Notes: generated by a model not told the origin, from the letters alone. A DNA stretch of 64,000 bases from Aliiroseovarius sp. F20344 (GCF_023016155.1 NZ_JALKBG010000008.1:1118501-1182500); one strand, 5' to 3'; positions 8,257 through 17,388 are shown, numbered from the stretch's first letter. Program-made: numbers and translations.

Positions 8257-9870
8257 ATGACCCATGATCTAGAAGTAGAGAAAGAGAGGCGAGCTCAGGA
8301 AATTGCTTTCGCTCTCATGCCCTATGCTGATGGCGAAAAGCTGACGAAAGCGGCGATCGTCGACCTGAGAAAACAACTTGGTTTGTCCAGGGCGACGATA
8401 TTCAAAAAACTGAGAACACTCCGGCGGCACGGTACAGTGTCGAGCTTGATCCCACTCAAGCCCGGGCGACGACCATTGAGTAGGTTCTTGTCGCCGCTGC
8501 ATGAAAAAATAATCGAGAAGAAGATCCTGAAATCGTTCTTGTCACAAGATCATATATCACCGCACGCGCTATATAAGTGGATCATCGGCGAGCTCCAATC
8601 TCGTGGCCTGGAACCTGTCGACAAATCAACTCTGTTAAGCCGAATACATGAGATCGAACCTCGCAAGGTTGTTGCAAAACAAAAAGGGATGGCTCAAGCG
8701 CGTACAGAGTTTGATCTAGTTAAAGATCACTTTGTTGCAGACCATCCTCTGCAATGCGTTCAAATCGATCACACAAGAGCAGACATTATACTGGTTGATC
8801 CCGTCACTGGCGAACCAATCGGACGGCCACTTCTTACGATCTGTCTGGATGTCCACACCAGGATGCTTGTTGGGCTGACACTTTCTATGACCACACTCAG
8901 CGCACATGCGTTGGCACGTGTTTTCTATGACGCCGTGATGCCAAAACAGAAGCGATTGGAGGAGCTGAAACTATCAGTTCGATGGCCATGCTTTGGTTTG
9001 CCCGAGATTGTGCATTCTGACAACGGCTCCGACCTAGTTTCAAACGCTTTCGAAGCAGGCTTGGAAGACAACGTAATCAAACATTGGAAGCGGCCGGTTC
9101 GAACGCCGCGCTATGGTGGGCATATCGAACGAATGTTTCGAACGTTAAACAACTACATACATTCTTTGCCAGGTTCGACCTTGTCCGACACCAAAAAATT
9201 GGATGGTCGCAAACCTGAACACGCCGCGTGCCTTACGCTCAATCAGTTCGAGCGATTGCTCGTAAGCTACGTATGCAACGTTTATCATAAGGAGAAGCAT
9301 TCTGGCCTTCACGATACCCCTGAAAATGTTTGGGACCGATGGTGGCGCGCGCGAGATGCGCAGCCAATACTGCCGCGAGACGCAGAGCGTTTCCGCCTGA
9401 GCTTTCTTCCGCACAAAACAGGGGCGATTGGCAAGGACGGCGTCACATTTAATCATTTAAAGTTCCGATCCCGCACGCTGCAAAGAATGCGTAATTGTGG
9501 GGTTCGATCTGTTCGATATCACTATGACCCTGAGGACATTCGCAAGATCTATGGATGTGACGACAAGGGAGGTATATTTGAGATCCCCTGTGTCAAATCC
9601 TTCCATCAGAAAATTTCTCTGTCAGAATGGGGAGAGATGCACGAAGAAATCGCGCAAAATGGATCGCGTTACACGGATGCCGATCTGGCTCGACAATATC
9701 AACTGCATGATGAGATTTTGGGGCAGGGGGCAAAACTTAGAACTAAGCGACGGAAATCCAAGCGGTTGTCTAAACGGGGTAGCAAACCAATTCCAGCACC
9801 CTTTGCAGCGTTGAAGCCTTCCGCACTCACCCGCAGATTTGGTCAAGACGGGGAGGGGAGTGATGCGTGA
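8257..9870 (+). CDS. tniA: TniA/TnsB-type DDE transposase
   Basis: This is the transposase of the Mu/Tn7/Tn5053 group, 537 residues, which cuts and joins the element ends. An N-terminal helix-turn-helix (about 30-60, LGLSRATIFKKLRTL) should bind the end repeats. The RNase-H-fold core has D171 (CVQIDHTRAD), D255 (VHSDNGSD) and E291 (GHIERMFRT), giving the D-x35-E spacing. A Mu-type beta-barrel and a basic tail (RTKRRKSKRLSKRGSK) follow. The ATG at 8257 is preferred, with AAGGA upstream, over a GTG nine codons earlier. The stop overlaps the tniB start (ATGCGTGA), so tniA, tniB and tniQ are translationally linked. Base composition is AT-richer than the chromosomal neighbours. Confidence 0.93.
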   Translation: MTHDLEVEKERRAQEIAFALMPYADGEKLTKAAIVDLRKQLGLSRATIFKKLRTLRRHGTVSSLIPLKPGRRPLSRFLSPLHEKIIEKKILKSFLSQDHISPHALYKWIIGELQSRGLEPVDKSTLLSRIHEIEPRKVVAKQKGMAQARTEFDLVKDHFVADHPLQCVQIDHTRADIILVDPVTGEPIGRPLLTICLDVHTRMLVGLTLSMTTLSAHALARVFYDAVMPKQKRLEELKLSVRWPCFGLPEIVHSDNGSDLVSNAFEAGLEDNVIKHWKRPVRTPRYGGHIERMFRTLNNYIHSLPGSTLSDTKKLDGRKPEHAACLTLNQFERLLVSYVCNVYHKEKHSGLHDTPENVWDRWWRARDAQPILPRDAERFRLSFLPHKTGAIGKDGVTFNHLKFRSRTLQRMRNCGVRSVRYHYDPEDIRKIYGCDDKGGIFEIPCVKSFHQKISLSEWGEMHEEIAQNGSRYTDADLARQYQLHDEILGQGAKLRTKRRKSKRLSKRGSKPIPAPFAALKPSALTRRFGQDGEGSDA

Positions 9871-10744
9871 TCTCAGCCACCTCGAACCAGCCAGCCGTCC
9901 GATAGTCCAACGGACAATACCTGAACGCCTCGTGTATCTTCAGAACGCAGTTAACTTTCCACTAAAGCCGCTCGACGAACTTCAAGAGGGGCTGAGGCAG
10001 CTTGCATCCGGTACGACACAATCCCTAAAACCGCTTACCGTCCTTTTCGCTCCTTCAGGCATGGGTACGAGTTCTATGTTGGCGCGTTTGAAGGACAGCC
10101 TTCCAAGTGTATTGGATGCAACTTCCCAAACTCATGTGCAGCGGTTTGCACTGGGGACGTTATCTGAAAACATTTCGATACCAGACCTCTGTGCCGAACT
10201 ATGCAAATCAGTTCATTTTGCGAACCATCCCTTTGGCACTGTGCCATCGACAGGTCCACGTACATCAGAAGCATTGCATTCGGTTGGTGTAAGAATGATT
10301 GCGATTGACGATCTATCGGCACTTCGTGGAAAGCCAAACGACAGACGATCACAGCTCTTTGACTTTGTTCGAACGGCGATTTCACGTTACGGTTTGCATG
10401 TCGTCCTGAACGCAACTCCAAAAACCGCGCGGATCGTTGCCCAAGATGAACAGCTTTTGGCGCGCGCGAACTTCATCGAGATCCTACCGTTCAAGTCGAA
10501 TTCGACGGAGTTCCTCGCGTTCCTGGAGGCTTATTGTCGTTGGTGTCCATTGGAACGTCAGTCAGATCTGCTCGACGATCAATCCCTCAGAAAAGCTCTG
10601 GTGCAGCGAAGCAATGGAAATACCAGGAACACTTTGGACATACTCGGGCGTCTGGCAGAGTACGCAATCCTGTCTGGTGAAGAACGGATCACATACAGGC
10701 TTCTACGAGACTATTTCGATGGTGTCAGCTATGGCGACGCTTAA
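9863..10744 (+). CDS. tniB: TniB/TnsC-type AAA+ regulator with altered Walker A
   Basis: This 293-residue protein should be the AAA+ ATPase that links the transposase to the target selector. The fold is clear from order and position, but the P-loop reads APSGMGTSS. The invariant lysine of GxxxxGK[ST] is Thr69 here (codon ACG, one base from AAG). Walker B is IAIDDL (D149, D150), with Asp where a catalytic Glu is usual. Other segments look normal for the family, including the C-terminal helical lid (RSNGNTRNTLDILGRLAEYA). The start at 9863 has GGGGAGGGG just upstream and overlaps the tniA stop. ATP binding or hydrolysis may be weak or lost. The gene is otherwise intact. Confidence 0.85.
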   Translation: MRDLSHLEPASRPIVQRTIPERLVYLQNAVNFPLKPLDELQEGLRQLASGTTQSLKPLTVLFAPSGMGTSSMLARLKDSLPSVLDATSQTHVQRFALGTLSENISIPDLCAELCKSVHFANHPFGTVPSTGPRTSEALHSVGVRMIAIDDLSALRGKPNDRRSQLFDFVRTAISRYGLHVVLNATPKTARIVAQDEQLLARANFIEILPFKSNSTEFLAFLEAYCRWCPLERQSDLLDDQSLRKALVQRSNGNTRNTLDILGRLAEYAILSGEERITYRLLRDYFDGVSYGDA

Positions 10745-11825
10745 ACCTTTTGTCCGGTATCGGTTGCCGATGCCGGGCGAGGCTTTCCCGTCATTTCTTG
10801 CCAGGAACGCGGCAATCCTCTTAAGCAGTCCGGAGCAACTACTACTGTCGACAGTTGACGCGATAAACGGCGCGATGGAACCCGGGCCGGATCTCGCGCT
10901 GCGCTTGACGCTCGCACCTGCGCATGAGGTTACTGAGCACTTGGCCCGGATGTTCTCTACTGATGCGAAAGCGATCTCGAGCCTGTTTCCGCGCTCTATA
11001 TGGCCTTATGTAAAACGTCGGGACCTAACCGCCGATGGCGGGGCAAAATCCTTGGATGGCATTGGCACGTCGTTTTCTGACAGGTTTCGATACGGATGGT
11101 GCCAACAATGTCTTCTCGAGGACCGGGCAGGGGGCAAGGATCACTTTATCCGTCAGCATTGGATATCCACCTACACCACGATTTGTCCAGTTCATAACAG
11201 GCCGCTCAACGGCTATTGCGCGAGCAACTCTTGTCGCAAGCAAGTTACGCTGCCCATCTTCGTCGATTATGGCAAATCCCTGGTGCTGATCTGTCCGAAA
11301 TGCCATCTGCCGCTCGACAGTCCAATCGGAGTTGACTTCGTCACACAATCAAATGCCCGGCAGCTCCTCAACGATCCCGAGGCAGTGACGCTTTATCGCC
11401 AGCTGGCAAACATGGAGGCGTTTCTGCTGGACGGGTTGTGTGTGCGGACACCCAGAAGCAAACGACACGCACTCGCAAACCGCTTGCTCAAGTGCTGCAA
11501 TCTGATGCTGCGTGCAGAATTCGGAAACGCGCTCCGAGCTATCGATTGCTATGATAACACGTTCATTCGTGTTCCGGTGAAATTGGGGGCCGCGGTGAGA
11601 GGCTTATCGGAGCCGTTTCCCGCAGCAACGCTTGTGGAGCGTCGAAAATCGATCGCATTGCTCTCATCGCTGATGACCAATCGATATCGCGCATATGGCT
11701 TTAATCGACCGGTGGTGACATTGGAGCAATTCGGCGATGCAATGACGCGCGATCTGTTTGAGCAGTTTCAGCGCAACATCTACGACATCGCGCAAATGGC
11801 TTTACCTACAAATCTAGATGTCTGA
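10731..11825 (+). CDS. tniQ: TniQ/TnsD-type target-site protein
   Basis: This 364-residue protein of the TniQ family selects the target for Tn7-like elements. The N-terminus PMPGEAFPSFLARNA resembles the conserved TniQ opening. Zinc-finger ligands are visible as C124/C127 with C152/H155 (WISTYTTICPVH), and a second group around C163, C168, C188 and C191. The C-terminal third is helical without a recognised domain. The start at 10731 lies inside tniB and overlaps it by 14 bases, so it is probably translated by coupling. Shorter than the classic TnsD of Tn7, closer to the TniQ of Tn5053-type elements. Confidence 0.9.
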   Translation: MATLKPFVRYRLPMPGEAFPSFLARNAAILLSSPEQLLLSTVDAINGAMEPGPDLALRLTLAPAHEVTEHLARMFSTDAKAISSLFPRSIWPYVKRRDLTADGGAKSLDGIGTSFSDRFRYGWCQQCLLEDRAGGKDHFIRQHWISTYTTICPVHNRPLNGYCASNSCRKQVTLPIFVDYGKSLVLICPKCHLPLDSPIGVDFVTQSNARQLLNDPEAVTLYRQLANMEAFLLDGLCVRTPRSKRHALANRLLKCCNLMLRAEFGNALRAIDCYDNTFIRVPVKLGAAVRGLSEPFPAATLVERRKSIALLSSLMTNRYRAYGFNRPVVTLEQFGDAMTRDLFEQFQRNIYDIAQMALPTNLDV

Positions 11826-11927
11826 TGGCAGTATGCGACGTATACGATGGCCAGGTTGAATCCCGTCAGCACAGCCAAGATCACGCAAGTCCCGAAAACA
11901 TCCGGTCATTGAAAACATTAAAGAACG

Positions 11928-11955
11928 AGTCTACCTAATTGAGTCTCATTAATTA
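11928..11955 (+). repeat. Tandem 14-bp repeats in the transposon right tail
   Basis: GAGTCTACCTAATT (11928-11941) is followed directly by GAGTCTCATTAATT (11942-11955), 11 of 14 matching. They sit in the AT-rich 257-base gap (11826-12082) after tniQ, with further AATTAAC copies near 11952 and 11991, an ATGCGCAT palindrome (12009-12016) and TTTGATCAAA (12028-12037). Repeated short sites near an element end are what TnsB/TniA-type transposases bind. No matching inverted copies were found on the left side. Confidence 0.35.
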
Positions 11956-12082
11956 ACCAGTTCTACAATGATCACTGTGTTAAGATAACAATTAACATAA
12001 TATAGATTATGCGCATTATAGACGACCTTTGATCAAACGTATAATAATTCCCCCCCGGTTCGAGTTTGGACTGAATTTTGTG

Positions 12083-14515
12083 CTAACTCCGAACTTTCTC
12101 CATTTTCGGGTCATAAAGTGGACTTAAGGTAACCTCAGCGGGCACACGTTTGGTTGCCACCTCGAGCTCATATGTACCTTTAAGCACATAGTCTTTGTCG
12201 ATCGGTTCAGTGGCACGCACATATCCCATCCCGATTGAGCGCTCTAATGTATGTCCATAACCCCCCGACGAAAGCCAACCGCAGCGTTCTCCATTCCGGT
12301 AGATCGTTTCACGGCCAGACAGAATGGTGTCACCATCTGTCGTGAAGGTTGCCAGGATCTTATGAAGCCCGTTTTTACGTTGATTAACAACGGCTTCACG
12401 ACCTTTGAACGGAATGCTGGATTTTATCTTCACTGCCCAGCCAAGACCCGCTTCATCGGGTGTGTGATCCGGCCCGATATCCGCCGACCATGCGCGGTAG
12501 CCTTTTTCAAGTCGAAGGGTCTCAATCGCTCTATAGCCAGCATTTCTAAGCCCATGAGACGCTCCTGCCCTATGCAGCGCGTCATAGACAGTTTGTGCGT
12601 ATTCCGTGGGCAGATGAAGTTCCCATCCCAGCTCACCTACATAAGTGATCCTAAGGGCTAGTATTGGACAACCCGCAATTCCTATTTGTTGCGATGTCGC
12701 AAAGGGTTGCGCCTCATTACTTATGTCATCTCTGGTGACCTTGGACAGGATATCTCTTGCCTTTGGTCCAAACAAAGACAGAACCGCATTCGAAGATGTC
12801 ACATCGACAAGCTGCGCATTCAGACCCTCAGGAATGTTTCGACGGATCCAGTCGAAATCATGGGTGGCAAATCCGGTCCCAGTGATAATGTAGTAGCTGT
12901 CATGGCCCGTGCGGACACAGGTTAAATCGCATTCGATCCCACCTTTGTCGTTCAGCATCTGGGTATAGATGATTGATCCCACGGGCTTGTCGACGCGATT
13001 GGCTGCAATCCATTGCAACGCGGCTTCTGCATCCGGCCCTTGTAGGATGAACTTGGCAAAGGAACTTTGGTCAAACAGCACGGCCGCATCGCGCGCGGCT
13101 TTGTGTTCGCGGCCCACGGCTTCGTGCCAATTGGGGCGTTCAAATGTGTAGATATCGCGGGGCTCCTCGCCCTTTTCTGCAAACCAGTTTGGCCGTTCCC
13201 ACCCAAGCTTCTCTCCAAACACCGCGCCTTCGGACTTGAGCCTGTCATAGAGGGGTGAGCGACGGCACGGCCGACCGCTTTCATGTTCCTCTGATGGCCA
13301 TGCCATCGTGTAATGCTTTCCGTAAGCTTCAAGCGTGCGGGTCCGCACCCAATCGGTGTCCGTATGGGGCCGGCCAAAGCGTCGAATGTCGACGGGCCAC
13401 AAATCATAGGGCGGCGCGCCCTTGGCAACCCATTCCGCCAGCGCCATCCCTGCCCCGCCGCCCGATGCGATGCCGAACGCATTAAAGCCCGCGCCGATAA
13501 ACACGTTCGCCATTTCGGGCGCTTCGCCCAAGATGAAATTGCCATCAGGCGTAAAGCTTTCAGGCCCGTTGATCAGCTGTTTCACCCCTACGGTTTCGAG
13601 CTTTGGAACACGAGGCAAAGACAGTTCCATCAACTGTTCGAAATGGTCGAAATTTGATTCCAAGAGCTGGAAGTCAAAGGGATCAGGAATGCCATCCTTG
13701 GCCCAAGGGATGCCGTTCGGCTCATAGCCTCCCATCACCAGCCCGCCGACTTCTTCTTTGTAGTAGGTCAGCCTGTCGGGATCGCGCAGCGTTGGAAGGT
13801 CTTTGGGCACACCAAACGCCTCGGTCACCATGTACTGATGTTCAACCGAAACAAGCGGTACGGTCACGCCGATCTCCTTGGCAAGTTCGCGTGTCCATTG
13901 CCCACAGCACAGCACCAGTTTTTCGCAAGAAATGTCTCCTTGCGGCGTGCGCACGCCAATCAGCTTCCCTTTTTCGGATAGGATTTTCGTGACCGGCATG
14001 TTTTCGATCAGAACCGCGCCCTTGGCCCGTGCCCCGCGCGCAAGTGCCTGGGTGATGTCCGATGGGCTCGCCTGCCCGTCTGTCGGCAGAAACGCCGCAC
14101 CTACAACGTCCGAAATATCCATGAGCGGCCAGAGGGCTTGCGCCTCTTGCGGTGTCAGCAACTGCATGTCCAACCCAAAGGAATGTGCTGTGGTGGACTG
14201 CCGTTTCACCTCGGTCCAGCGTTCTTCGTTACAGGCCAGCCGCAACCCGCCATTCATTTTCCAACCGGTTGCCAGACCGGTTTCCGCCTCGAGCTTGTCG
14301 TAAAGATCAATCGAATAGCCCAGCAACTGCGTGATGTTGGCGTTTGAACGGAGTTGCCCGACCAATCCTGCAGCGTGCCAGGTGGAACCGGACGTCAACG
14401 CGGCTTTCTCAAGTAGCAGTACCTCTTCCCCCATTTGGGCAAGGTGATACGCGGTTGAGCAGCCGATGATGCCGCCGCCGATGATGAGTGTTTTGGCAGA
14501 TGGAGGAAGCGTCAT
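12083..14515 (-). CDS. FAD-dependent dimethylglycine/sarcosine dehydrogenase-like with GcvT domain
   Basis: This is a cytoplasmic flavoprotein of 810 residues that should demethylate a secondary or tertiary amine such as dimethylglycine or sarcosine and pass the one-carbon unit to tetrahydrofolate. An N-terminal DAO domain (1 to about 370) has the dinucleotide motif IIGGGIIGCSTAYHLAQMG, with STWHAAG (H47) where family members attach FAD covalently. A linker domain and a GCV_T folate domain (about 430-800, YVGELGWELHLP, RLEKGYRAW) follow. The gene lies 9 bases downstream of the kinase-like gene, at the end of the ABC-transporter operon. Exact substrate cannot be read from sequence; related proteins act on several N-methyl compounds. 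Confidence 0.85.
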   Translation of the reverse strand: MTLPPSAKTLIIGGGIIGCSTAYHLAQMGEEVLLLEKAALTSGSTWHAAGLVGQLRSNANITQLLGYSIDLYDKLEAETGLATGWKMNGGLRLACNEERWTEVKRQSTTAHSFGLDMQLLTPQEAQALWPLMDISDVVGAAFLPTDGQASPSDITQALARGARAKGAVLIENMPVTKILSEKGKLIGVRTPQGDISCEKLVLCCGQWTRELAKEIGVTVPLVSVEHQYMVTEAFGVPKDLPTLRDPDRLTYYKEEVGGLVMGGYEPNGIPWAKDGIPDPFDFQLLESNFDHFEQLMELSLPRVPKLETVGVKQLINGPESFTPDGNFILGEAPEMANVFIGAGFNAFGIASGGGAGMALAEWVAKGAPPYDLWPVDIRRFGRPHTDTDWVRTRTLEAYGKHYTMAWPSEEHESGRPCRRSPLYDRLKSEGAVFGEKLGWERPNWFAEKGEEPRDIYTFERPNWHEAVGREHKAARDAAVLFDQSSFAKFILQGPDAEAALQWIAANRVDKPVGSIIYTQMLNDKGGIECDLTCVRTGHDSYYIITGTGFATHDFDWIRRNIPEGLNAQLVDVTSSNAVLSLFGPKARDILSKVTRDDISNEAQPFATSQQIGIAGCPILALRITYVGELGWELHLPTEYAQTVYDALHRAGASHGLRNAGYRAIETLRLEKGYRAWSADIGPDHTPDEAGLGWAVKIKSSIPFKGREAVVNQRKNGLHKILATFTTDGDTILSGRETIYRNGERCGWLSSGGYGHTLERSIGMGYVRATEPIDKDYVLKGTYELEVATKRVPAEVTLSPLYDPKMEKVRS

Positions 14516-14524
14516 GGCGTGTCC

Positions 14525-15400
14525 TTATGTGTTTTGAAAATCTTTAAGGGAAGCGTTAAGCCGCTCCATGTTTTCGGCGGTATAGGCGACGAAATCGAAA
14601 TCCAATTCGGAATGGATTTCTGACGTCATGGACCAAAGGGTTTCACGCATGAGCGATACACATTTCATGGCTTGATAGGGGCGCCAGTGGGTCTTAGCGG
14701 GGACCTCGAAATACTGCTCAAGCATGTCGCGCTCTTGCGCTTCTGAATACCCGTTGTTTCCGGCAAGACCGGCCAAATCAAACAAGGGGGTATTGAAGCC
14801 GCCATATTCCCAATCGATCAGCCAAAGTTTTTTTCCATCATCAAGGATATTGGCGGCCAGCAGATCATTGTGACCAATCACCAGAGTGACCGGGCCAGTT
14901 GCCTCTTCCAACCTGTCCAAATCCTCCATCAGTGCGGGCAGTTTGGCGATGTTCCGGGACCCTTCTGCGCGCAGCCGTGTGGCATAAGTCCTGTTCACCT
15001 GAAATGGCCAAAACGTTAGAACCGGCCCCGTCAAATGCTGACTGAGTGCGTGATGCGTGTGTTTTAAGAGCTTGATGATGCGGGGCACGTTTTCAGGGTC
15101 TCGCGCCATTTCTTCCGTGAATGTTTGCGCGTCGATGAAATCCAGCACCAGAGCGCCTGGTTCGTGGTAATGCACCGCGGGTGAAATGCCAGCCGCCTCG
15201 GCCGCCCGACTAAGCGCCAACTCGTTCCAACGCATAACCCCGTGTTCCGGGATGTCGCTCCCAAGCCTGACAACATAGTCACGTCCTTCGTCAGTCACCT
15301 TCAGGTTCACATTGGTGATCCCACCACTCAGCGGTTCAGTTTGCTGAGGGTTTTTGAAGCAAGGCAAAGCCGCCGCTTTGGCAATTGCGTGTTCTGTCAT
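14525..15400 (-). CDS. Choline-kinase-like phosphotransferase (LicA/APH fold)
   Basis: This 291-residue kinase belongs to the aminoglycoside-phosphotransferase/choline-kinase fold. An N-lobe SGGITNVNLKV is followed by the catalytic loop HNDLLAANIL (H177, N178, D179, N184) and the metal-binding IDWEYGG (D196). It should transfer phosphate from ATP to a hydroxyl, with choline the model substrate. The start at 15400 overlaps the permease stop as ATGA, so it belongs to the transporter operon. A kinase next to a betaine importer and a dehydrogenase suggests the imported compound is phosphorylated or carries a hydroxyl; this is inference. A longer upstream frame without a start signal was not used. 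Confidence 0.85.
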   Translation of the reverse strand: MTEHAIAKAAALPCFKNPQQTEPLSGGITNVNLKVTDEGRDYVVRLGSDIPEHGVMRWNELALSRAAEAAGISPAVHYHEPGALVLDFIDAQTFTEEMARDPENVPRIIKLLKHTHHALSQHLTGPVLTFWPFQVNRTYATRLRAEGSRNIAKLPALMEDLDRLEEATGPVTLVIGHNDLLAANILDDGKKLWLIDWEYGGFNTPLFDLAGLAGNNGYSEAQERDMLEQYFEVPAKTHWRPYQAMKCVSLMRETLWSMTSEIHSELDFDFVAYTAENMERLNASLKDFQNT

Positions 15401-17388
15401 AAGCCCAGCCTTTGTTTTTGAGTGTCTGAAAGGGCATGCACGATGCGATCGGCGATGATTGCAATGAAGGCCACGGAAAGCCCCGCCACAATCCCCTGCC
15501 CTGCGTTGGCTTTTGTTAAGGCGATATAGACCTCTTGCCCAAGGTCGCGTGTTCCCACCAGCGCTGTGATCACCAACATGGAAAGCGCAAGCATGATCGT
15601 CTGGTTCAGTCCAAGTAGAAGCTGCGGCATCGCCAAGGGCAGCTTGACCCGCCATAGAAGTTGTCGCGGAGTACAGCCGGCCATCCTTCCGGCTTCCAGT
15701 AGCTGTGGAGGCACCTCGCGGATCCCATGCGCCGCATAACGCACCGCAGGAGCGAGAGCGTAGAGAACGACAGCAATCATCGCGCTGAAGTCGCCCACGC
15801 GAAACAGCATCACCACCGGGATCAGGTAGACAAAAGACGGCAAGGTTTGCAGCGTATCCATTACGGCAAGAATTACGCGCCCCGCCTTTGGCTTCTGCGC
15901 GGCCCAAATGCCCAAAGGGGTGCCGATCAGAACGGCAATGAAGACCGATACGCCGCACAGATAAAGCGTGACCATGGCTTTGCCCCACAGTCCGCTTGCG
16001 GCGATGAAGGCCATCATCAAAGCGGCGATAACGCCAAGTTTCCAGCCCGCGATACGCCAAGCAATCAGACCCGTGACGAATATCCCCCAGAGCCACGGAA
16101 TCCCGACAAAGAACTTTTTAACGGGCAGCAAAACACCCTTCAGCAACATGGTTTTAAGCGCGTCCAACGTGTCGAAGAAGTTGACGTTGATCCACTCCAT
16201 CGTGCTGGACCAGAAGGTTCCGGTGCTGATCGTTAGAACCTCGGGATAGGTTTGAACGGCCGGGATCAGAAGCCCGAGCAGGAAAGTTCCGACAACGATC
16301 ACAAGCGTTGCACTGGTCCAAGGGTGACGGTTCAAAAAGGTGCCGCTGCGGGCATGCATCATGCGGCGTTCTGAAAAGGCCTGACTGGTGCGATCAAGCG
16401 CAATGGCCATCACGACAATGGCCAATCCGGCCTCGATCCCGCCGCCAATATCCAGCCTGCGTAGGCTCGCCAAAACGTCGAACCCCAGCCCGCCTGCACC
16501 GATCATAGATGCGATAATCACCATGTTCAGCGTCAACATGATCACCTGATTTGCGCCGACCATAAGCGTGGGCGTTGCTGACGGGACAAGCACTTTCCAC
16601 GTCATTTGACGCTGGGTGGCCCCCATCATCCGGCCTGCTTCCAACAACTCTTTCGGCACGCCCTTAAGCGCGACAATGGTGACGCGGATCATCGGGGGCA
16701 TCGCATAGATTACGGTGGCCACAAGTGCAGCCACTGGTCCAAAGCCAAACAGGATCAGGATCGGCACCAGATAGGCAAAGACGGGCACGGTCTGCATCAA
16801 GTCAAGGATGGGTCGTAAAAGCAGCTCAACCCAGTGCACGCGGTAGGCCAAAATGCCCAACAGCAGCCCACCAATCGCCCCTATTGGCACCGCAACCAGC
16901 ACAGAGGCCAGCGTGATCATCGCGCTTTCCCACTGGCCGAACACTGCAAGATACAGGAAACATGTCCCTGAAAGTGCCGCCAACGACCAGTCGCGAGCAA
17001 ACTGTCCAATGGCAATGACGATGCCGATCACCGCAATCCAGCTAAGCGATGGCATGATCTGGACGGCCGTATCGCCTATGCCGGTTTGAAACCCTTCGAT
17101 CAAAAGGTTTCGTAAAAACTGGTAGGGGATCTCGATCACCCACGCGATCGCGCGGGTCATGTCTCGGAATGTGAAGAGCCAGAAATTCGCGGTATTGACC
17201 AGCCAATCCATGAAGTCGCCGACAACAACATCAAAATTCAGTTGATATTTCTTTGGGAACCGGATGATCCAACGTGCGTCGAGCGCTTTGTAGATCTGGA
17301 ACGAAAATTGCGATAGCACCCAAGTGGCCAGGAAAAGGACTGCCCAGAACAGCCTTGATCGCGTGATATGTCGCGCGAAACCGGACAT
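15397..17388 (-). CDS. Betaine-type ABC permease, two transmembrane domains in one chain
   Basis: This 663-residue inner-membrane protein contains two copies of the ProW-type permease domain (about 110-320 and 440-650). Each has the ATPase-docking loop: PKELLEAGRMMGATQRQMTWKV in the first and PPQLLEAGRMAGCTPRQLLWRV in the second. Most ProW permeases have one such domain and dimerise; here both halves are fused. The start overlaps the stop of the ATPase gene by one base (TGATG). With the ATPase and the OpuAC-type binding protein it forms an importer for glycine betaine, choline, proline betaine or a related compound. Confidence 0.88.
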   Translation of the reverse strand: MSGFARHITRSRLFWAVLFLATWVLSQFSFQIYKALDARWIIRFPKKYQLNFDVVVGDFMDWLVNTANFWLFTFRDMTRAIAWVIEIPYQFLRNLLIEGFQTGIGDTAVQIMPSLSWIAVIGIVIAIGQFARDWSLAALSGTCFLYLAVFGQWESAMITLASVLVAVPIGAIGGLLLGILAYRVHWVELLLRPILDLMQTVPVFAYLVPILILFGFGPVAALVATVIYAMPPMIRVTIVALKGVPKELLEAGRMMGATQRQMTWKVLVPSATPTLMVGANQVIMLTLNMVIIASMIGAGGLGFDVLASLRRLDIGGGIEAGLAIVVMAIALDRTSQAFSERRMMHARSGTFLNRHPWTSATLVIVVGTFLLGLLIPAVQTYPEVLTISTGTFWSSTMEWINVNFFDTLDALKTMLLKGVLLPVKKFFVGIPWLWGIFVTGLIAWRIAGWKLGVIAALMMAFIAASGLWGKAMVTLYLCGVSVFIAVLIGTPLGIWAAQKPKAGRVILAVMDTLQTLPSFVYLIPVVMLFRVGDFSAMIAVVLYALAPAVRYAAHGIREVPPQLLEAGRMAGCTPRQLLWRVKLPLAMPQLLLGLNQTIMLALSMLVITALVGTRDLGQEVYIALTKANAGQGIVAGLSVAFIAIIADRIVHALSDTQKQRLGL

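Larger units (their letters stand above)
7032..12040 (+). mobile_element. Tn7/Tn5053-like transposon (tniABQ type), ends not resolved
   Basis: tniA-tniB-tniQ form an overlapping operon, with a divergent recombinase-fold gene beside it and AT-rich non-coding flanks. The bounds given are those of the genes and the AT-rich tail. I could not find convincing matched terminal repeats beginning TGT and ending ACA, or a 5-bp target duplication. No resolvase, resistance, CRISPR-Cas or other cargo gene is visible. The whole element lies between torT and the amine-oxidation cluster without breaking either. The left boundary may lie anywhere from about 6890 to 8200, so the recombinase-fold gene might be outside it. 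Confidence 0.7.

Noticed and set aside
12029-12037. TTTGATCAAA as an FNR/Anr box
   Set aside because: The half-sites are not separated by four bases as FNR needs, and no oxygen-controlled gene starts nearby.
7032-12040. CRISPR-associated transposon
   Set aside because: No cas gene and no repeat-spacer array anywhere in the window.
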